DNA of 64,000 bases from Marinomonas sp. TW1. GTDB lineage: Bacteria > Pseudomonadota > Gammaproteobacteria > Pseudomonadales > Marinomonadaceae. Each line of letters begins with the position of its first letter. Position 1 is the stretch's first letter. Both the position numbers and the translations under genes were made by a program. The DNA lies in contig NZ_JSEE01000001.1 of assembly GCF_001625355.1 (NCBI RefSeq), positions 186,001 through 250,000 on the forward strand, given 5' to 3'. This document shows, in pieces, positions 1 to 8,851 of the stretch. The notes under the pieces were generated by a model that worked only from the letters and a program-made list of their open reading frames with translations, ran no database searches and was not told the DNA's origin.

Positions 1-19
1 ATCATGTTCTTATTGTGTT

Positions 20-1009
20 CTATAAACGCTTTTTCTTGGCCTTTTCAATTTCAGCTCGGTCTTCAGCGATCCCTCGTAAACGTAATAACTGCGCTTCAAA
101 GCCTTCTTTATCCACCATAGGATGAAGTTCGCCTTCTTGTCGCGTTTTTAGCTTAGCGGCATTTTCTGGCAGATTGTTCGAAAAGCCATGGGCAGACAAA
201 TGCACTTGTAAGGGTTTTTCATCCCGTTCAACCATCGCCAATATGGCCTCTACGCTGCCAATGTAATCTTCCGCTTGTTCTTGGCTACGAATGGCATTCA
301 TACCAAGACCGCCAACAGTGAAGGCTTGATAGGATTTATTGCCATCGTTTACTGTGTATTCATAAGAGGCCGTTCCCGGTGTGTGACCCGGCGTCGCGTA
401 AGCGGTAAAGACATTATCGCCCAATGTAATTTTCGTGCCATTGTAAACCACCATATCCGGCTCAATCATCTTCCAAGCTCGAGGCGATACCTTCGACATT
501 TCGGCACCTTTTTTCGCTTCGGCAAAACCTTCTGCCGTCATCACAAAACGCGCATTAGGCAGTAAAGACTTAAGCTGGTAAGCGCCACCAGCATGGTCAA
601 AATGACCGTGGGTGATCAAGACATATTTCACGTCTTCTGGTTTGACCCCCACTTTATCTAATTTGCCAATCAACTGATTAGCAAAAGGCCCATATAAGCT
701 ATCAATCAATACCGCACCGTCAGACGTTTTGACCACCCAGGAAGAGACCCAACAGATACCAACATAATCGACATTGTCGAACACCTTATAAGGCTCAATA
801 GCCTGAGCATCTGGGTTTCCAAGCCACATTCCCAACTCTCTTGGCATCTTGCCTGTTTCACCAAATTTTTCGAATTTTTCTAAAATTGGTGCAGATTGAC
901 AGCCATTTAAATCCGCCGCAAAAGAAGGTGCAGAGAGTAAGCCTAATGAACACACAGTAAAGGCAGTAACAAGACTCGATTTACGCTTAAAGTAGGTTGT
1001 TCCAAACAT
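20..1009 (-). CDS. exported metallo-beta-lactamase-fold hydrolase
   Basis: A 329-residue protein with an N-terminal signal peptide (basic start, hydrophobic stretch, cleavage likely near APSFA-AD), so it is probably periplasmic. The zinc motif HGHFDH lies at residues 134-139 and a later GHTPG supplies another usual metal ligand, both typical of the MBL fold and resembling subclass B3 layouts. The start at 1009 is preferred to the in-frame ATG at 1021 because GGAG sits at ideal spacing before it. It is divergent from the flavin monooxygenase gene, with 320 bp between them. The substrate cannot be told; hydrolysis of a lactone, ester or lactam is possible. Confidence 0.85.
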   Translation of the reverse strand: MFGTTYFKRKSSLVTAFTVCSLGLLSAPSFAADLNGCQSAPILEKFEKFGETGKMPRELGMWLGNPDAQAIEPYKVFDNVDYVGICWVSSWVVKTSDGAVLIDSLYGPFANQLIGKLDKVGVKPEDVKYVLITHGHFDHAGGAYQLKSLLPNARFVMTAEGFAEAKKGAEMSKVSPRAWKMIEPDMVVYNGTKITLGDNVFTAYATPGHTPGTASYEYTVNDGNKSYQAFTVGGLGMNAIRSQEQAEDYIGSVEAILAMVERDEKPLQVHLSAHGFSNNLPENAAKLKTRQEGELHPMVDKEGFEAQLLRLRGIAEDRAEIEKAKKKRL

Positions 1010-1130
1010 TGCTTTCTCCATTTTTCATCGATGAACACCATAACAGCCAAGCAGAACATTGTGTCGCTCATGCATGATGTCAAAATCAGTTTTATTATTT
1101 TAAAGGAGTGAACCCTTTGTTGATACTAAA

Positions 1131-1153
1131 TATTGTTTAACAACCAAACAATA
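1131..1153. promoter_or_regulatory. inverted repeat, candidate MarR/HpaR-type operator
   Basis: The arms TATTGTTT and AAACAATA are perfect reverse complements separated by 7 bases, in the divergent spacer between the MBL-fold gene and the monooxygenase. A partly similar sequence lies before the MarR gene at about 4838. Operator function is inferred from position and symmetry. The rest of the 1010-1331 spacer holds no gene that I can see. Confidence 0.4.
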
Positions 1154-1331
1154 CACTAATCTAGAAATCCTTGACCTCTTACTCCCCCTTTATTTTTTGA
1201 TCAATAGACTAAATTCCAGAAAAGTACCAGCAATTGTCTTAAATCTGCATTCTCTTCTGTCGCCATAACACCAATACTTCAAACATCCGCTTTTCCTAAA
1301 GCACCCTATAAAAATAATTAAGGTACCTACT

Positions 1332-2501
1332 ATGCAAAGAGCGAATCCATTACTGACTGAATTACAATCCGTGCTGCCACAGATTGCAGCAAATGCCTCT
1401 CAAGCCGAAGAGCTTCGCCAAGCCCCGCAGGAGAACATCGACCTACTGAAGCAAGTCGGGCTTCATAAGGCCTTCTTACCAAAAGCCTACGGTGGTTATG
1501 AAATTTCCTTGCCTGAATTTGGTGACTGCATTGCAGCACTCGCGGGAGCCTGCGCCAGTACCGCATGGGCATTCAGTTTATTGTGCACGCACAATCATCA
1601 AATCGCCTTGTTCCCCAAACAAGCTCAAGACGACATTTGGCAAGAAAATCCTGATGCCTTAGCCAGCAGCAGTATTGCGCCTTTTGGTAAATATCAAGAA
1701 ACCGATGGTGGCGTGATGTTCACCGGTGACATGCGCTGGAGCAGCGGTTGCGATCATGCTCAATGGGCGCTTTGTGGTTTCCTAAGAGAAAACGCTGAAG
1801 GCGGCAAAGATCATTGTTTTGCACTGATTCCTGCCACGGATTACACCATAGATGACGATTGGCAAGCCGCCGCAATGAAAGGCAGCGGCACAAAAACACT
1901 CGTCATTCGTGACAAATTTGTACCAGAGCACAGAATTCAAAAAGCCAAAGACATGATGGAAGGCAAGTCCGGTGGTTTTGGCTTATACCCTGACAGCAAG
2001 ATTTTTTATGCCCCCTACCGCCCTTACTTTGCGTCTGGCTTTTCTGCCATCAGTCTAGGGATTGCTGAGCGCATGTTAGAAGCATTCAAAGAGGCAACAC
2101 AAGGACGTATTCGTGCTTATACCGGTGCTAAAGTCGGTACGGCGACACCCGCTTTATTACGTATTGCAGAATCGTCTCATCAAGTCATGGCGGCACGGGC
2201 TTTCTTAGAAAAAACGTGGGATGAACACGCTGAATATGCGGAAGCGCATCGTTATCCAGACCGAGCAAAATTAGCCGAGTGGCGTACCAACCAAGCTTAT
2301 GTGGTGAAAATGTGTATTGACGCCGTAGACCGTTTGTTCAGCAGCATGGGCGCGAGCCATTGGTATCTAGATAAAGAAGCACAGCGCTTATTTCGTGACA
2401 GTCATGTTACAGGGGCTCATGCCTACACAGATTACGATGTGTGCGCGCAAATCTTTGGACGAGAGTTAATGGGTTTAGAGCCTGATCCCTCTTTACTGTA
2501 A
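1332..2501 (+). CDS. acyl-CoA dehydrogenase-fold flavin-dependent monooxygenase, oxygenase component
   Basis: A 389-residue protein of the acyl-CoA dehydrogenase superfamily, in the branch of two-component aromatic hydroxylases (HpaH C2, HsaA, indoleacetate monooxygenase IacA). These use reduced FMN or FAD delivered by a separate reductase to hydroxylate an aromatic ring. The N-terminal helical domain, middle beta region and C-terminal helical bundle are in the usual order. The reductase gene follows 38 bp downstream. The arrangement oxygenase, reductase with C-terminal extension and MarR regulator resembles p-hydroxyphenylacetate 3-hydroxylase of Acinetobacter. The actual substrate is unproven; indoleacetate or another phenolic acid is equally possible. 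Confidence 0.8.
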   Translation: MQRANPLLTELQSVLPQIAANASQAEELRQAPQENIDLLKQVGLHKAFLPKAYGGYEISLPEFGDCIAALAGACASTAWAFSLLCTHNHQIALFPKQAQDDIWQENPDALASSSIAPFGKYQETDGGVMFTGDMRWSSGCDHAQWALCGFLRENAEGGKDHCFALIPATDYTIDDDWQAAAMKGSGTKTLVIRDKFVPEHRIQKAKDMMEGKSGGFGLYPDSKIFYAPYRPYFASGFSAISLGIAERMLEAFKEATQGRIRAYTGAKVGTATPALLRIAESSHQVMAARAFLEKTWDEHAEYAEAHRYPDRAKLAEWRTNQAYVVKMCIDAVDRLFSSMGASHWYLDKEAQRLFRDSHVTGAHAYTDYDVCAQIFGRELMGLEPDPSLL

Positions 2502-2539
2502 TTTCCTTTTAATCTAGAACAACAATAAGAGAGAAACGT

Positions 2540-3454
2540 ATGAACTTCGACCCAAAAGAATTTAGACGAGCACTTGGCAATTTTGCGACTGGTGTCACCG
2601 TTATCACAGCCCAAGACGCTGATGGCAACAAAGTCGGTGTCACGGCAAACAGTTTTAATTCCGTATCATTAGATCCGCCTTTGGTATTGTGGAGCTTGGT
2701 CAAAACCTCCAGCAGCTATGACATTTTTGAAAAATCGGCCCATTTTGCCGTGAATATTTTAGCCGCCGACCAGATCGATTTATCAAATAACTTTGCCAAG
2801 CCAAGCGATGATAAGTTTGCAGGCATTGAATACACCCTTGGTGTCGGTAATAGTCCGATTTTGAAAGACACCACAGCAAGCTTTCAGTGTGAAAAATATC
2901 AAGTCGTCGACGGCGGAGATCATTGGATTATGATCGGCAAAGTGGTCGCTTTCGAGCACATTGGACGCAATCCATTACTCTATGTCCAAGGCAGTTATGC
3001 TGGTGCGATTCCGTTTACCGGGTTAACCGCAACGGATCGAAACAGCACGCCAACTGACGACTTAAAAAGATTGCACAACAATGCCTTCTATTTAATGAAT
3101 AAAGTTTTGCAAAAAATTCAGGAAAACTACCTACCGAAACAAGCGTCAATTGGTTTAAATACCAGTGAAGCTCGTCTTCTTTTGGTATTGAGTGATGCCC
3201 AACAGATCAGCTTGGACACATTGAAAGACTTTGTCACCATCCCTGAAACAGATGTAGAAGCCGGTGTAGAACGTCTAACTCAAACTGGGCTGATTACCGA
3301 CGCATTGATACTGACAACAAAAGGCCAAGATATGGCGGCCCGTCTATGGGAGATAGCGAACCAACAACAAGAAGACATTTTTGGTGATTTCAGCGATGAA
3401 GAATACAGCAACTTTAAACAGCTCATGCAAAGTGTCTTAAAGCAGCTGAATTAA
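2540..3454 (+). CDS. flavin reductase (HPAH C1 type) with C-terminal regulatory domain
   Basis: A 304-residue protein. Residues 1 to about 165 form a flavin reductase (FMN-binding split barrel) domain with the familiar FATGVTVIT start and GVTANSFNSVSLDPP loop. It should reduce flavin with NAD(P)H for the upstream oxygenase. Ordinary family members end near residue 170. Here about 135 more residues follow, helical and resembling a winged-helix/MarR-like domain, as in the reductase C1 of Acinetobacter p-hydroxyphenylacetate hydroxylase, where that domain makes reduction respond to the aromatic substrate. Same operon as the oxygenase; a strong terminator follows. Confidence 0.82.
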   Translation: MNFDPKEFRRALGNFATGVTVITAQDADGNKVGVTANSFNSVSLDPPLVLWSLVKTSSSYDIFEKSAHFAVNILAADQIDLSNNFAKPSDDKFAGIEYTLGVGNSPILKDTTASFQCEKYQVVDGGDHWIMIGKVVAFEHIGRNPLLYVQGSYAGAIPFTGLTATDRNSTPTDDLKRLHNNAFYLMNKVLQKIQENYLPKQASIGLNTSEARLLLVLSDAQQISLDTLKDFVTIPETDVEAGVERLTQTGLITDALILTTKGQDMAARLWEIANQQQEDIFGDFSDEEYSNFKQLMQSVLKQLN

Positions 3455-3492
3455 CCAGGCTGACGTCGTCGAAAAATCAATGGTCATAACTA

Positions 3493-3528
3493 AAAAGCAA
3501 AAACCTCCTTGTCGAGGTTTTTGCTTTT
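3493..3528 (+). terminator. rho-independent terminator after the flavin reductase
   Basis: A perfect 15-bp stem (AAAAGCAAAAACCTC against GAGGTTTTTGCTTTT) with a 6-base loop and terminal T run. It closes the monooxygenase operon. Confidence 0.85.
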
Positions 3529-3574
3529 CGTATTTTATAATCCATACACCACACCATTAACCGATGAGTAACCT

Positions 3575-4756
3575 ATGCCCAGCTTCCCCATTAGCTATTT
3601 AATTTTTATCGCGATGAGCAGCCCAATTGCTATCAATATACTACTGCCAGCGCTGCCAAACATCGCTAAGCAACTCAATGTTGATATCAGCTTAGTGCAA
3701 TTGAGCTATTCCCTTTACTTGTGTGCTCTCGCGTTTGGTCAGTTATTAGTGGGCGGCATTGTTAATCACTTTGGCTATCGAAAGACCATGCTACTTGGTC
3801 TTGCCAGTTTTACGTTAGGCAGTGCCATTGGTGGCGGTTTCGGCAATATCGAGGGGCTGCTTATCGGGCGTGTTTTACAAGGATTGGGCGGAGCCATTGC
3901 GATGTCGTTAGCACGCGCTCTGTTGGTGGACGGCTCAGGAAAAGAAAAAGCCTCGCAAAAGATGGGCTACATTATCATGGCGATTGCCATTTCTCAGAGT
4001 ATTGCGCCTCTGATGGGGGGTGTTATTAATAGTGCACTCGGTTGGCAAATTATCTTTGCTGTCTCTGTCCTGCAAGGCAGTCTGTTACTCGCACTCACTT
4101 TAAAGCTTGTCCCTCACCAAGCACGACAAACACAGCGCCCCTCATTTAGAGAAAATCTCTCTCAGTATAGAAGCCTATTAAAAGACCGCGATTTTAGAAC
4201 CTATGCCATCGCAAACACACTCGTTGCGATCTGCTTTTATATTTTTGTCAGTTCATCACCTTATATTGCCGATGCCTTCGATGGTGGTATTCATGCATAT
4301 GGCTATTGGTTTATTTCTATTTCCATTGCGTTTATGGTCGGAGGCTACCTAAGTACCCTAATTAATCGATTTTTGACACTCGATAAAACCATCGCCATCG
4401 GTAACACGATCAGTTTACTTGGCGCATTGCTCTTATTACTCACTCAACTCTTTTTAGACAGCGGCTACGCTGCGCTATTCTTGCCAATGTGCTTGGTGAC
4501 TTTTGGTCGGGGCATCAGCCAACCGACCAATCAAACAGCCGCAATTGGCAGTATTGCCAAGCAATCTAGTATGGCCGCTGGTTTGATGGGGTTTTTACAG
4601 CTCTTATCTGGGGCTGTATTTGCCCAGTTTATTCCGCTCATCGTTACCAGTCTGCCCACATTGGTTTTTTGGCTCATTTTCGTTTGTATGAGCCTAGCCA
4701 TATCATTACATTTGCAACATTGGTCACAAAAGCCGAAGGCTAATGACGTCAAATAA
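3575..4756 (+). CDS. MFS transporter, Bcr/CflA-like
   Basis: A 393-residue membrane protein with about 12 hydrophobic segments and the MFS loop motif between helices 2 and 3 (GGIVNHFGYRKTMLLG). Overall form is that of the Bcr/CflA drug:H+ antiporter group. It probably moves an aromatic compound or drug across the inner membrane; direction is unknown. It lies after the monooxygenase terminator and before the MarR gene, so it may be under the same regulator. No strong ribosome site is visible before the chosen ATG. Confidence 0.8.
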   Translation: MPSFPISYLIFIAMSSPIAINILLPALPNIAKQLNVDISLVQLSYSLYLCALAFGQLLVGGIVNHFGYRKTMLLGLASFTLGSAIGGGFGNIEGLLIGRVLQGLGGAIAMSLARALLVDGSGKEKASQKMGYIIMAIAISQSIAPLMGGVINSALGWQIIFAVSVLQGSLLLALTLKLVPHQARQTQRPSFRENLSQYRSLLKDRDFRTYAIANTLVAICFYIFVSSSPYIADAFDGGIHAYGYWFISISIAFMVGGYLSTLINRFLTLDKTIAIGNTISLLGALLLLLTQLFLDSGYAALFLPMCLVTFGRGISQPTNQTAAIGSIAKQSSMAAGLMGFLQLLSGAVFAQFIPLIVTSLPTLVFWLIFVCMSLAISLHLQHWSQKPKANDVK

Positions 4757-4837
4757 ATCACACTAACAGTACGAAATAGACCAAAACGCAAAATAGCCAC
4801 CAGTTTCGCTCTATGCAAACTGGCAAGCATTTTGCTA

Positions 4838-4860
4838 TATTATTTAGTTAACATATTAAG
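4838..4860. promoter_or_regulatory. AT-rich candidate operator before the MarR gene
   Basis: The stretch begins TATTATTTAG and contains GTTAAC. About half of its positions match the inverted repeat at 1131-1153. It lies 40-65 bp before the regulator start, fitting autoregulation. A separate perfect inverted repeat with 7-bp arms (CCAGTTT / AAACTGG) is at 4800-4823. Both assignments are inference. Confidence 0.25.
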
Positions 4861-4902
4861 CACTTTAATAACATTTACCCTCATCGAGTTACCAAAAACC
4901 CT

Positions 4903-5325
4903 ATGAAAAAATTAGAAGACTCTCTGACGCTCCAATTATTAAGATCACGTGAATCCGCCATGCAGTTTTTCCGCCCTATTCTTCAAGAAACCGGCTTCAC
5001 CGAGCAACAGTGGCGAGTCATTCGAGTCTTAAATGACAACAAGGAAATGGACGCTAAACAGCTTGCTGAACGCTGCTGTATTTTAAGCCCAAGCCTCACT
5101 CGAATCATCAGTCGCTTTGAAACAGATGGCCTAATCATTCGTAACCGCTCTGAACATGATCAGCGCATTACCTTGCTGTCACTGAGCGATAAAGCCACCG
5201 AAATCTTTAAAGAAGTCAGTCCTAAAATCGATCAGGCTTACGCCAGTTTGATTGGCAAATTAGGTGAAGAAAAAATGCAGCAATTAAGTCGATTACTCAC
5301 AGAAGTGACGCGACTGACACCTTAA
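4903..5325 (+). CDS. hpaR: MarR-family regulator, HpaR-like
   Basis: A 140-residue winged-helix regulator. The opening (DSLTLQLLRSRESAMQFFRP, then TEQQWRVIRVL) is characteristic of HpaR, the repressor of homoprotocatechuate/hydroxyphenylacetate degradation. The recognition helix region is CCILSPSLTRIISRFE and the wing contains HDQR. It would bind DNA as a dimer and release it on binding an aromatic acid. The nearby two-component monooxygenase fits this role. The symbol rests on family resemblance only; the rest of a homoprotocatechuate pathway is not in the window. Confidence 0.75.
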   Translation: MKKLEDSLTLQLLRSRESAMQFFRPILQETGFTEQQWRVIRVLNDNKEMDAKQLAERCCILSPSLTRIISRFETDGLIIRNRSEHDQRITLLSLSDKATEIFKEVSPKIDQAYASLIGKLGEEKMQQLSRLLTEVTRLTP

Positions 5326-5347
5326 AAGAAACGCAATCCTATTTTAT

Positions 5348-6268
5348 CTAACTCCGCCTTAGCACATTTTGTTGAGGCGTTAAAAACACTTGTTTGAAAT
5401 ACTCCCTTATTGCATTCATTGCTGGCGTAAAGTGTTTACCACGACGCCAAGCTAAGCCCACACTCATGGGCAATACACCTTCGTCTAAAGCACGTGTATC
5501 AATCCGCTTACCCTCTAAAGACCAAGGTCGATAGACAAGATCGGATAAAATAGCCACCCCTAGACCATTTGCGACCATGCTACGAACAGACTCCACCGAA
5601 GATGTCCGCAAGATCACATTCGGCTGTAGTTTTTCCCTATTCCAATAACGCATGGCACTCTGGTCTGCTTCATCTACCGTTAACATAATAAAAGGCTCAT
5701 GCACTAAGTCTCTCAAAGATAAACTCGATTTATTTGTCAAAACATGATGACTGGGTAACCATAGGCGTCTCTCAGAAGCGAATAGCCGTTCAGATACAAT
5801 CTCTGGATGTGTTAGGTTGTCGGTCAGGACCAAAGCTAAATCAATGGTATTATCCGCCAATCTTTCTTCGATATGGGCACGCTCGTATTCAAATAAAGAC
5901 ATGTCAATATTAGGATACCACTGAGATAAGCGTTGCAGGTGATAAGGTAAAAAATACCCTTGAACCGTATAACTGGCAGCAAACCGCACTTTACCTTCCG
6001 CTTCCTCATCCGTGTGAGGCAAATTGAGTGCTTCATCAACACTACGTAATACTTGATAAGCCTGGTTCAAAAAATGTCGCCCACTATCAGTCAAACTGAC
6101 CCCTTGTGTACTTCTCACGAAAAGCTCGATGCCCAATAAATCTTCCAAATCTCTTATCGCTGTAGTGACCGCTGATTGAGAAATATTGAGATGGATCGCA
6201 GCTTGTGACACCTGACCGATTTCGGCCGTCGCAACAAAATATCTTAGTTGTTTTAGGGTGAACGCCAT
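5348..6268 (-). CDS. LysR-family transcriptional regulator
   Basis: A 306-residue LysR protein with an N-terminal helix-turn-helix (FTLKQLRYFVATAEIGQVSQ, then SAVTTAIRDLE) and a C-terminal two-lobed effector domain. The ATG at 6268 is preferred over in-frame ATGs at 6304 and 6283 because GGGA precedes it at good spacing and LysR proteins normally start a few residues before this motif. It is transcribed away from pxpA with about 118 bp between, the classic arrangement for a LysR activator of the divergent operon. The effector is probably linked to 5-oxoproline or the permease substrate; this is inferred. Confidence 0.85.
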   Translation of the reverse strand: MAFTLKQLRYFVATAEIGQVSQAAIHLNISQSAVTTAIRDLEDLLGIELFVRSTQGVSLTDSGRHFLNQAYQVLRSVDEALNLPHTDEEAEGKVRFAASYTVQGYFLPYHLQRLSQWYPNIDMSLFEYERAHIEERLADNTIDLALVLTDNLTHPEIVSERLFASERRLWLPSHHVLTNKSSLSLRDLVHEPFIMLTVDEADQSAMRYWNREKLQPNVILRTSSVESVRSMVANGLGVAILSDLVYRPWSLEGKRIDTRALDEGVLPMSVGLAWRRGKHFTPAMNAIREYFKQVFLTPQQNVLRRS

Positions 6269-6385
6269 AACATCTTTTCCCATTATCTGTTTTTCAGATA
6301 CCACCCTATCAAAAAATAGATCTTTTTAAATACCTAGGTTCATTTATATATTGGTTATACAACGAAAACGGTAAGGGAAAATTTA

Positions 6386-7147
6386 ATGAGATCAGTAGAC
6401 CTAAATTCAGACATGGGAGAAGGGTTCGGCCCTTGGACTATTGGCGATGGCGTAGACGATGAAATCATGCCATTAATCAGTTCCGCCAATATTGCCACAG
6501 GGTTTCATGCAGGTGATCCGTCGATTATGGCACATACCGTCAAAATCGCAGCGCAGCATGGCGTCTCTATTGGCGCTCACCCAGGATTTCGTGATTTAGT
6601 CGGTTTTGGACGCCGCCATATGAATGCCAACCCTGAAGAATTAGTAAATGACATTCTTTATCAAATAGGCGCTCTCAGAGAGATCGCCAAACTGCATGAC
6701 TTACCTTTGCAACATGTAAAGCCGCATGGCGCTCTCTATATGCATGCGGCACAAAATGAGGAACTGGCTGAAATGTTGGTCACTCGTTTGCATGCAATAT
6801 CTCCTAACTTACTGCTCTATGTCATGTATGGATCCGCTATTCATAAAACAGCCCTACGTATTGGACATCCTGTTGTTTGCGAATTCTATGCTGATCGTGA
6901 CTACGACAATTCAGGGTCAATTGTCTTTACTCGCCGAGTAGGAGCATTGGATGCAAATGACGTAGCCAACAAAGTTTTAAGAGCCTGCCAAGACGGCAAA
7001 GTTCGCACAGTCGAAGGTTCAGACATTGACATCTCTTTTGATTCAGTTTGCATACACAGCGATACCCCAGGGGCACTGGCATTAGTGAAAACAACACAAG
7101 ACTTGTTACAACAAGCCGGAATTACGATTCAATCACCAAGTCACTAA
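6386..7147 (+). CDS. pxpA: 5-oxoprolinase subunit PxpA (LamB/YcsF family)
   Basis: A 253-residue LamB/YcsF protein with the family signature DLNSDMGEG at residues 5-13, a GFHAGDP loop and KPHGALY. PxpA works with PxpB and PxpC as the bacterial ATP-dependent 5-oxoprolinase that opens 5-oxoproline to glutamate. Here two biotin-enzyme genes lie between pxpA and pxpB. It is the first gene of the operon, with GGGA before the ATG, and is probably activated by the divergent LysR protein. Confidence 0.9.
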   Translation: MRSVDLNSDMGEGFGPWTIGDGVDDEIMPLISSANIATGFHAGDPSIMAHTVKIAAQHGVSIGAHPGFRDLVGFGRRHMNANPEELVNDILYQIGALREIAKLHDLPLQHVKPHGALYMHAAQNEELAEMLVTRLHAISPNLLLYVMYGSAIHKTALRIGHPVVCEFYADRDYDNSGSIVFTRRVGALDANDVANKVLRACQDGKVRTVEGSDIDISFDSVCIHSDTPGALALVKTTQDLLQQAGITIQSPSH

Positions 7148-7195
7148 ATCAATAAGAATCATAGCAATCACATTATCACAGATGAGGAACACATC

Positions 7196-7444
7196 ATGGC
7201 GAGCATCGAAATTATTTCCCCACTACCCGGTATCTTTTATCGTCGTCCATCACCAGAATCAGACGCTTTTGCAAATGAGGGAGATCAAGTCGACAACAAC
7301 AGCGTTATTGGTTTAATTGAAGTTATGAAGCAATTTTCTGACCTCACCGCTGACACCAAAGGTAAGCTCATACGTTTTTGTGTCGAGGACTCTGAACCCG
7401 TCGAACCAGGCCAAGTCATCGCTCTGATCGATGTCGAGGAGTAA
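7196..7444 (+). CDS. short biotin carboxyl carrier protein
   Basis: An 82-residue biotinyl domain. The biotinylation motif is EVMKQ, with acceptor lysine K45, rather than the common (A/V)MKM. It starts directly at the domain and lacks the N-terminal and proline/alanine linker part of AccB (E. coli AccB is 156 residues). A strong GAGGAA site precedes the ATG, and only 3 bp separate it from the carboxylase gene. Together these suggest a dedicated carrier for the operon rather than the main fatty-acid AccB. Confidence 0.85.
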   Translation: MASIEIISPLPGIFYRRPSPESDAFANEGDQVDNNSVIGLIEVMKQFSDLTADTKGKLIRFCVEDSEPVEPGQVIALIDVEE

Positions 7445-7447
7445 CGT

Positions 7448-8851
7448 ATGTCTTTTACAAAACATAAATTATTAGTCGCCAATCGTGGTGAAATTGCAGT
7501 ACGAATTATTCGTGCAGCACAGCAACTTGGCATACCGACCGTGGCCGTTTGCAGTGAAGCCGATAAACTCTCTTTACCTGCCATGCTAGCAGACGAAGTG
7601 GTCAACATTGGTCCCGCCCGAGCCGACCAGAGCTACTTAAAAGGTGAACTGATCTTAAAAGCAGCAAAAGAAACTGGGGCCACAGCCATTCACCCAGGTT
7701 ATGGTTTTCTGTCAGAAAGTGCCGATTTTGCTGAAGCGGTTGTAGAAGCAGGTCTAATTTTTGTTGGTCCAAGCGCTGAGACTATTCGAAAGATGGGCGA
7801 TAAAGCTTGCGCTCGAACTACAGCTCAGGCCGCTGGCGTGCCCGTCGTACCGGGTTCAGAAGGCGAAATTAATTCCCTTGAAGAAGCCATCAATACGGCC
7901 AAAGACGTGGGCTATCCTCTATTAATCAAAGCCTCAGCTGGTGGTGGGGGACGTGGCATTCGTATCGCATATGATGACAGTGAGCTGGCGAAAGAGTTTG
8001 TCATTGCGCAGAGTGAAGCCAAAGCCGCTTTCGGCTCAGGGGCCGTCTATTTAGAACGTTTCATAACACAAGCAAGACACATCGAAGTGCAAATCCTAGG
8101 TGACGGCGAACAGGCTATTCATCTCTATGAACGGGAGTGCTCTTTACAGCGCCGCCGTCAAAAAGTGTTTGAAGAAGCCCCATCGCCGGTATTATCACCT
8201 TCGACTCGCGAGAAACTTTGTCTCAATGCTGCGGCTTTAGCTCAGCAACTTCATTATAAAGGTGCAGGCACTTTAGAGTTTCTTTACGACGATTCCTCTC
8301 AAGAGTTTTTCTTTATCGAAATGAACACTCGCATTCAGGTCGAGCACCCCGTTACCGAAGCAATCACTGGGGTGGATTTAGTGCAATGGATGATCAAAAT
8401 TGCGCTAGGAGAACCATTATCCTTACAGCAGAAAGATATTCGCATACAAGGGTCCGCCATCGAGATGCGCATTAATGCTGAAAATCCAGCGAAAGGCTTT
8501 TTTCCAAGCCCAGGCTTACTGGAAAGCGTGTCTTGGCCAATCGGTGAAGGGGTCCGTATCGACACGCATTTGTTCGACAATTACATCATCCCACCATTCT
8601 ATGACTCTCTGTTAGCGAAATTAATCATACACGGTAATAACCGTCAGCAAGCATTTGAACGCGCCATCATGGCGCTAGATGAAACGCAAATAAAGGGGGT
8701 TATAACCACATTACCACTTCACAAAGCGCTACTAAAAGAGCCAGACATTCAAGCTGGATTATTTCATACCGGTACATTGGAAATGTGGCTATCAGAAAAC
8801 CATGAAAAGCTCATTGATGAGGAGAAGACTCATGCTGTCACAACCCATTAG
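7448..8851 (+). CDS. biotin carboxylase, AccC-like, in the pxp operon
   Basis: A 467-residue biotin carboxylase that would use ATP and bicarbonate to carboxylate the biotin of the neighbouring carrier. It has the biotin carboxylase N-terminal start (LLVANRGEIAVRI), the ATP-grasp glycine loop KASAGGGGRG at 161-170 and the catalytic signature EMNTRIQVEHPVTE at 291-304. It is slightly longer than E. coli AccC (449). Its end overlaps the start of pxpB by 20 bp, so it is translationally coupled. Because the partner genes are PxpB/PxpC rather than AccA/AccD, the acceptor is probably not acetyl-CoA. Confidence 0.9.
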   Translation: MSFTKHKLLVANRGEIAVRIIRAAQQLGIPTVAVCSEADKLSLPAMLADEVVNIGPARADQSYLKGELILKAAKETGATAIHPGYGFLSESADFAEAVVEAGLIFVGPSAETIRKMGDKACARTTAQAAGVPVVPGSEGEINSLEEAINTAKDVGYPLLIKASAGGGGRGIRIAYDDSELAKEFVIAQSEAKAAFGSGAVYLERFITQARHIEVQILGDGEQAIHLYERECSLQRRRQKVFEEAPSPVLSPSTREKLCLNAAALAQQLHYKGAGTLEFLYDDSSQEFFFIEMNTRIQVEHPVTEAITGVDLVQWMIKIALGEPLSLQQKDIRIQGSAIEMRINAENPAKGFFPSPGLLESVSWPIGEGVRIDTHLFDNYIIPPFYDSLLAKLIIHGNNRQQAFERAIMALDETQIKGVITTLPLHKALLKEPDIQAGLFHTGTLEMWLSENHEKLIDEEKTHAVTTH

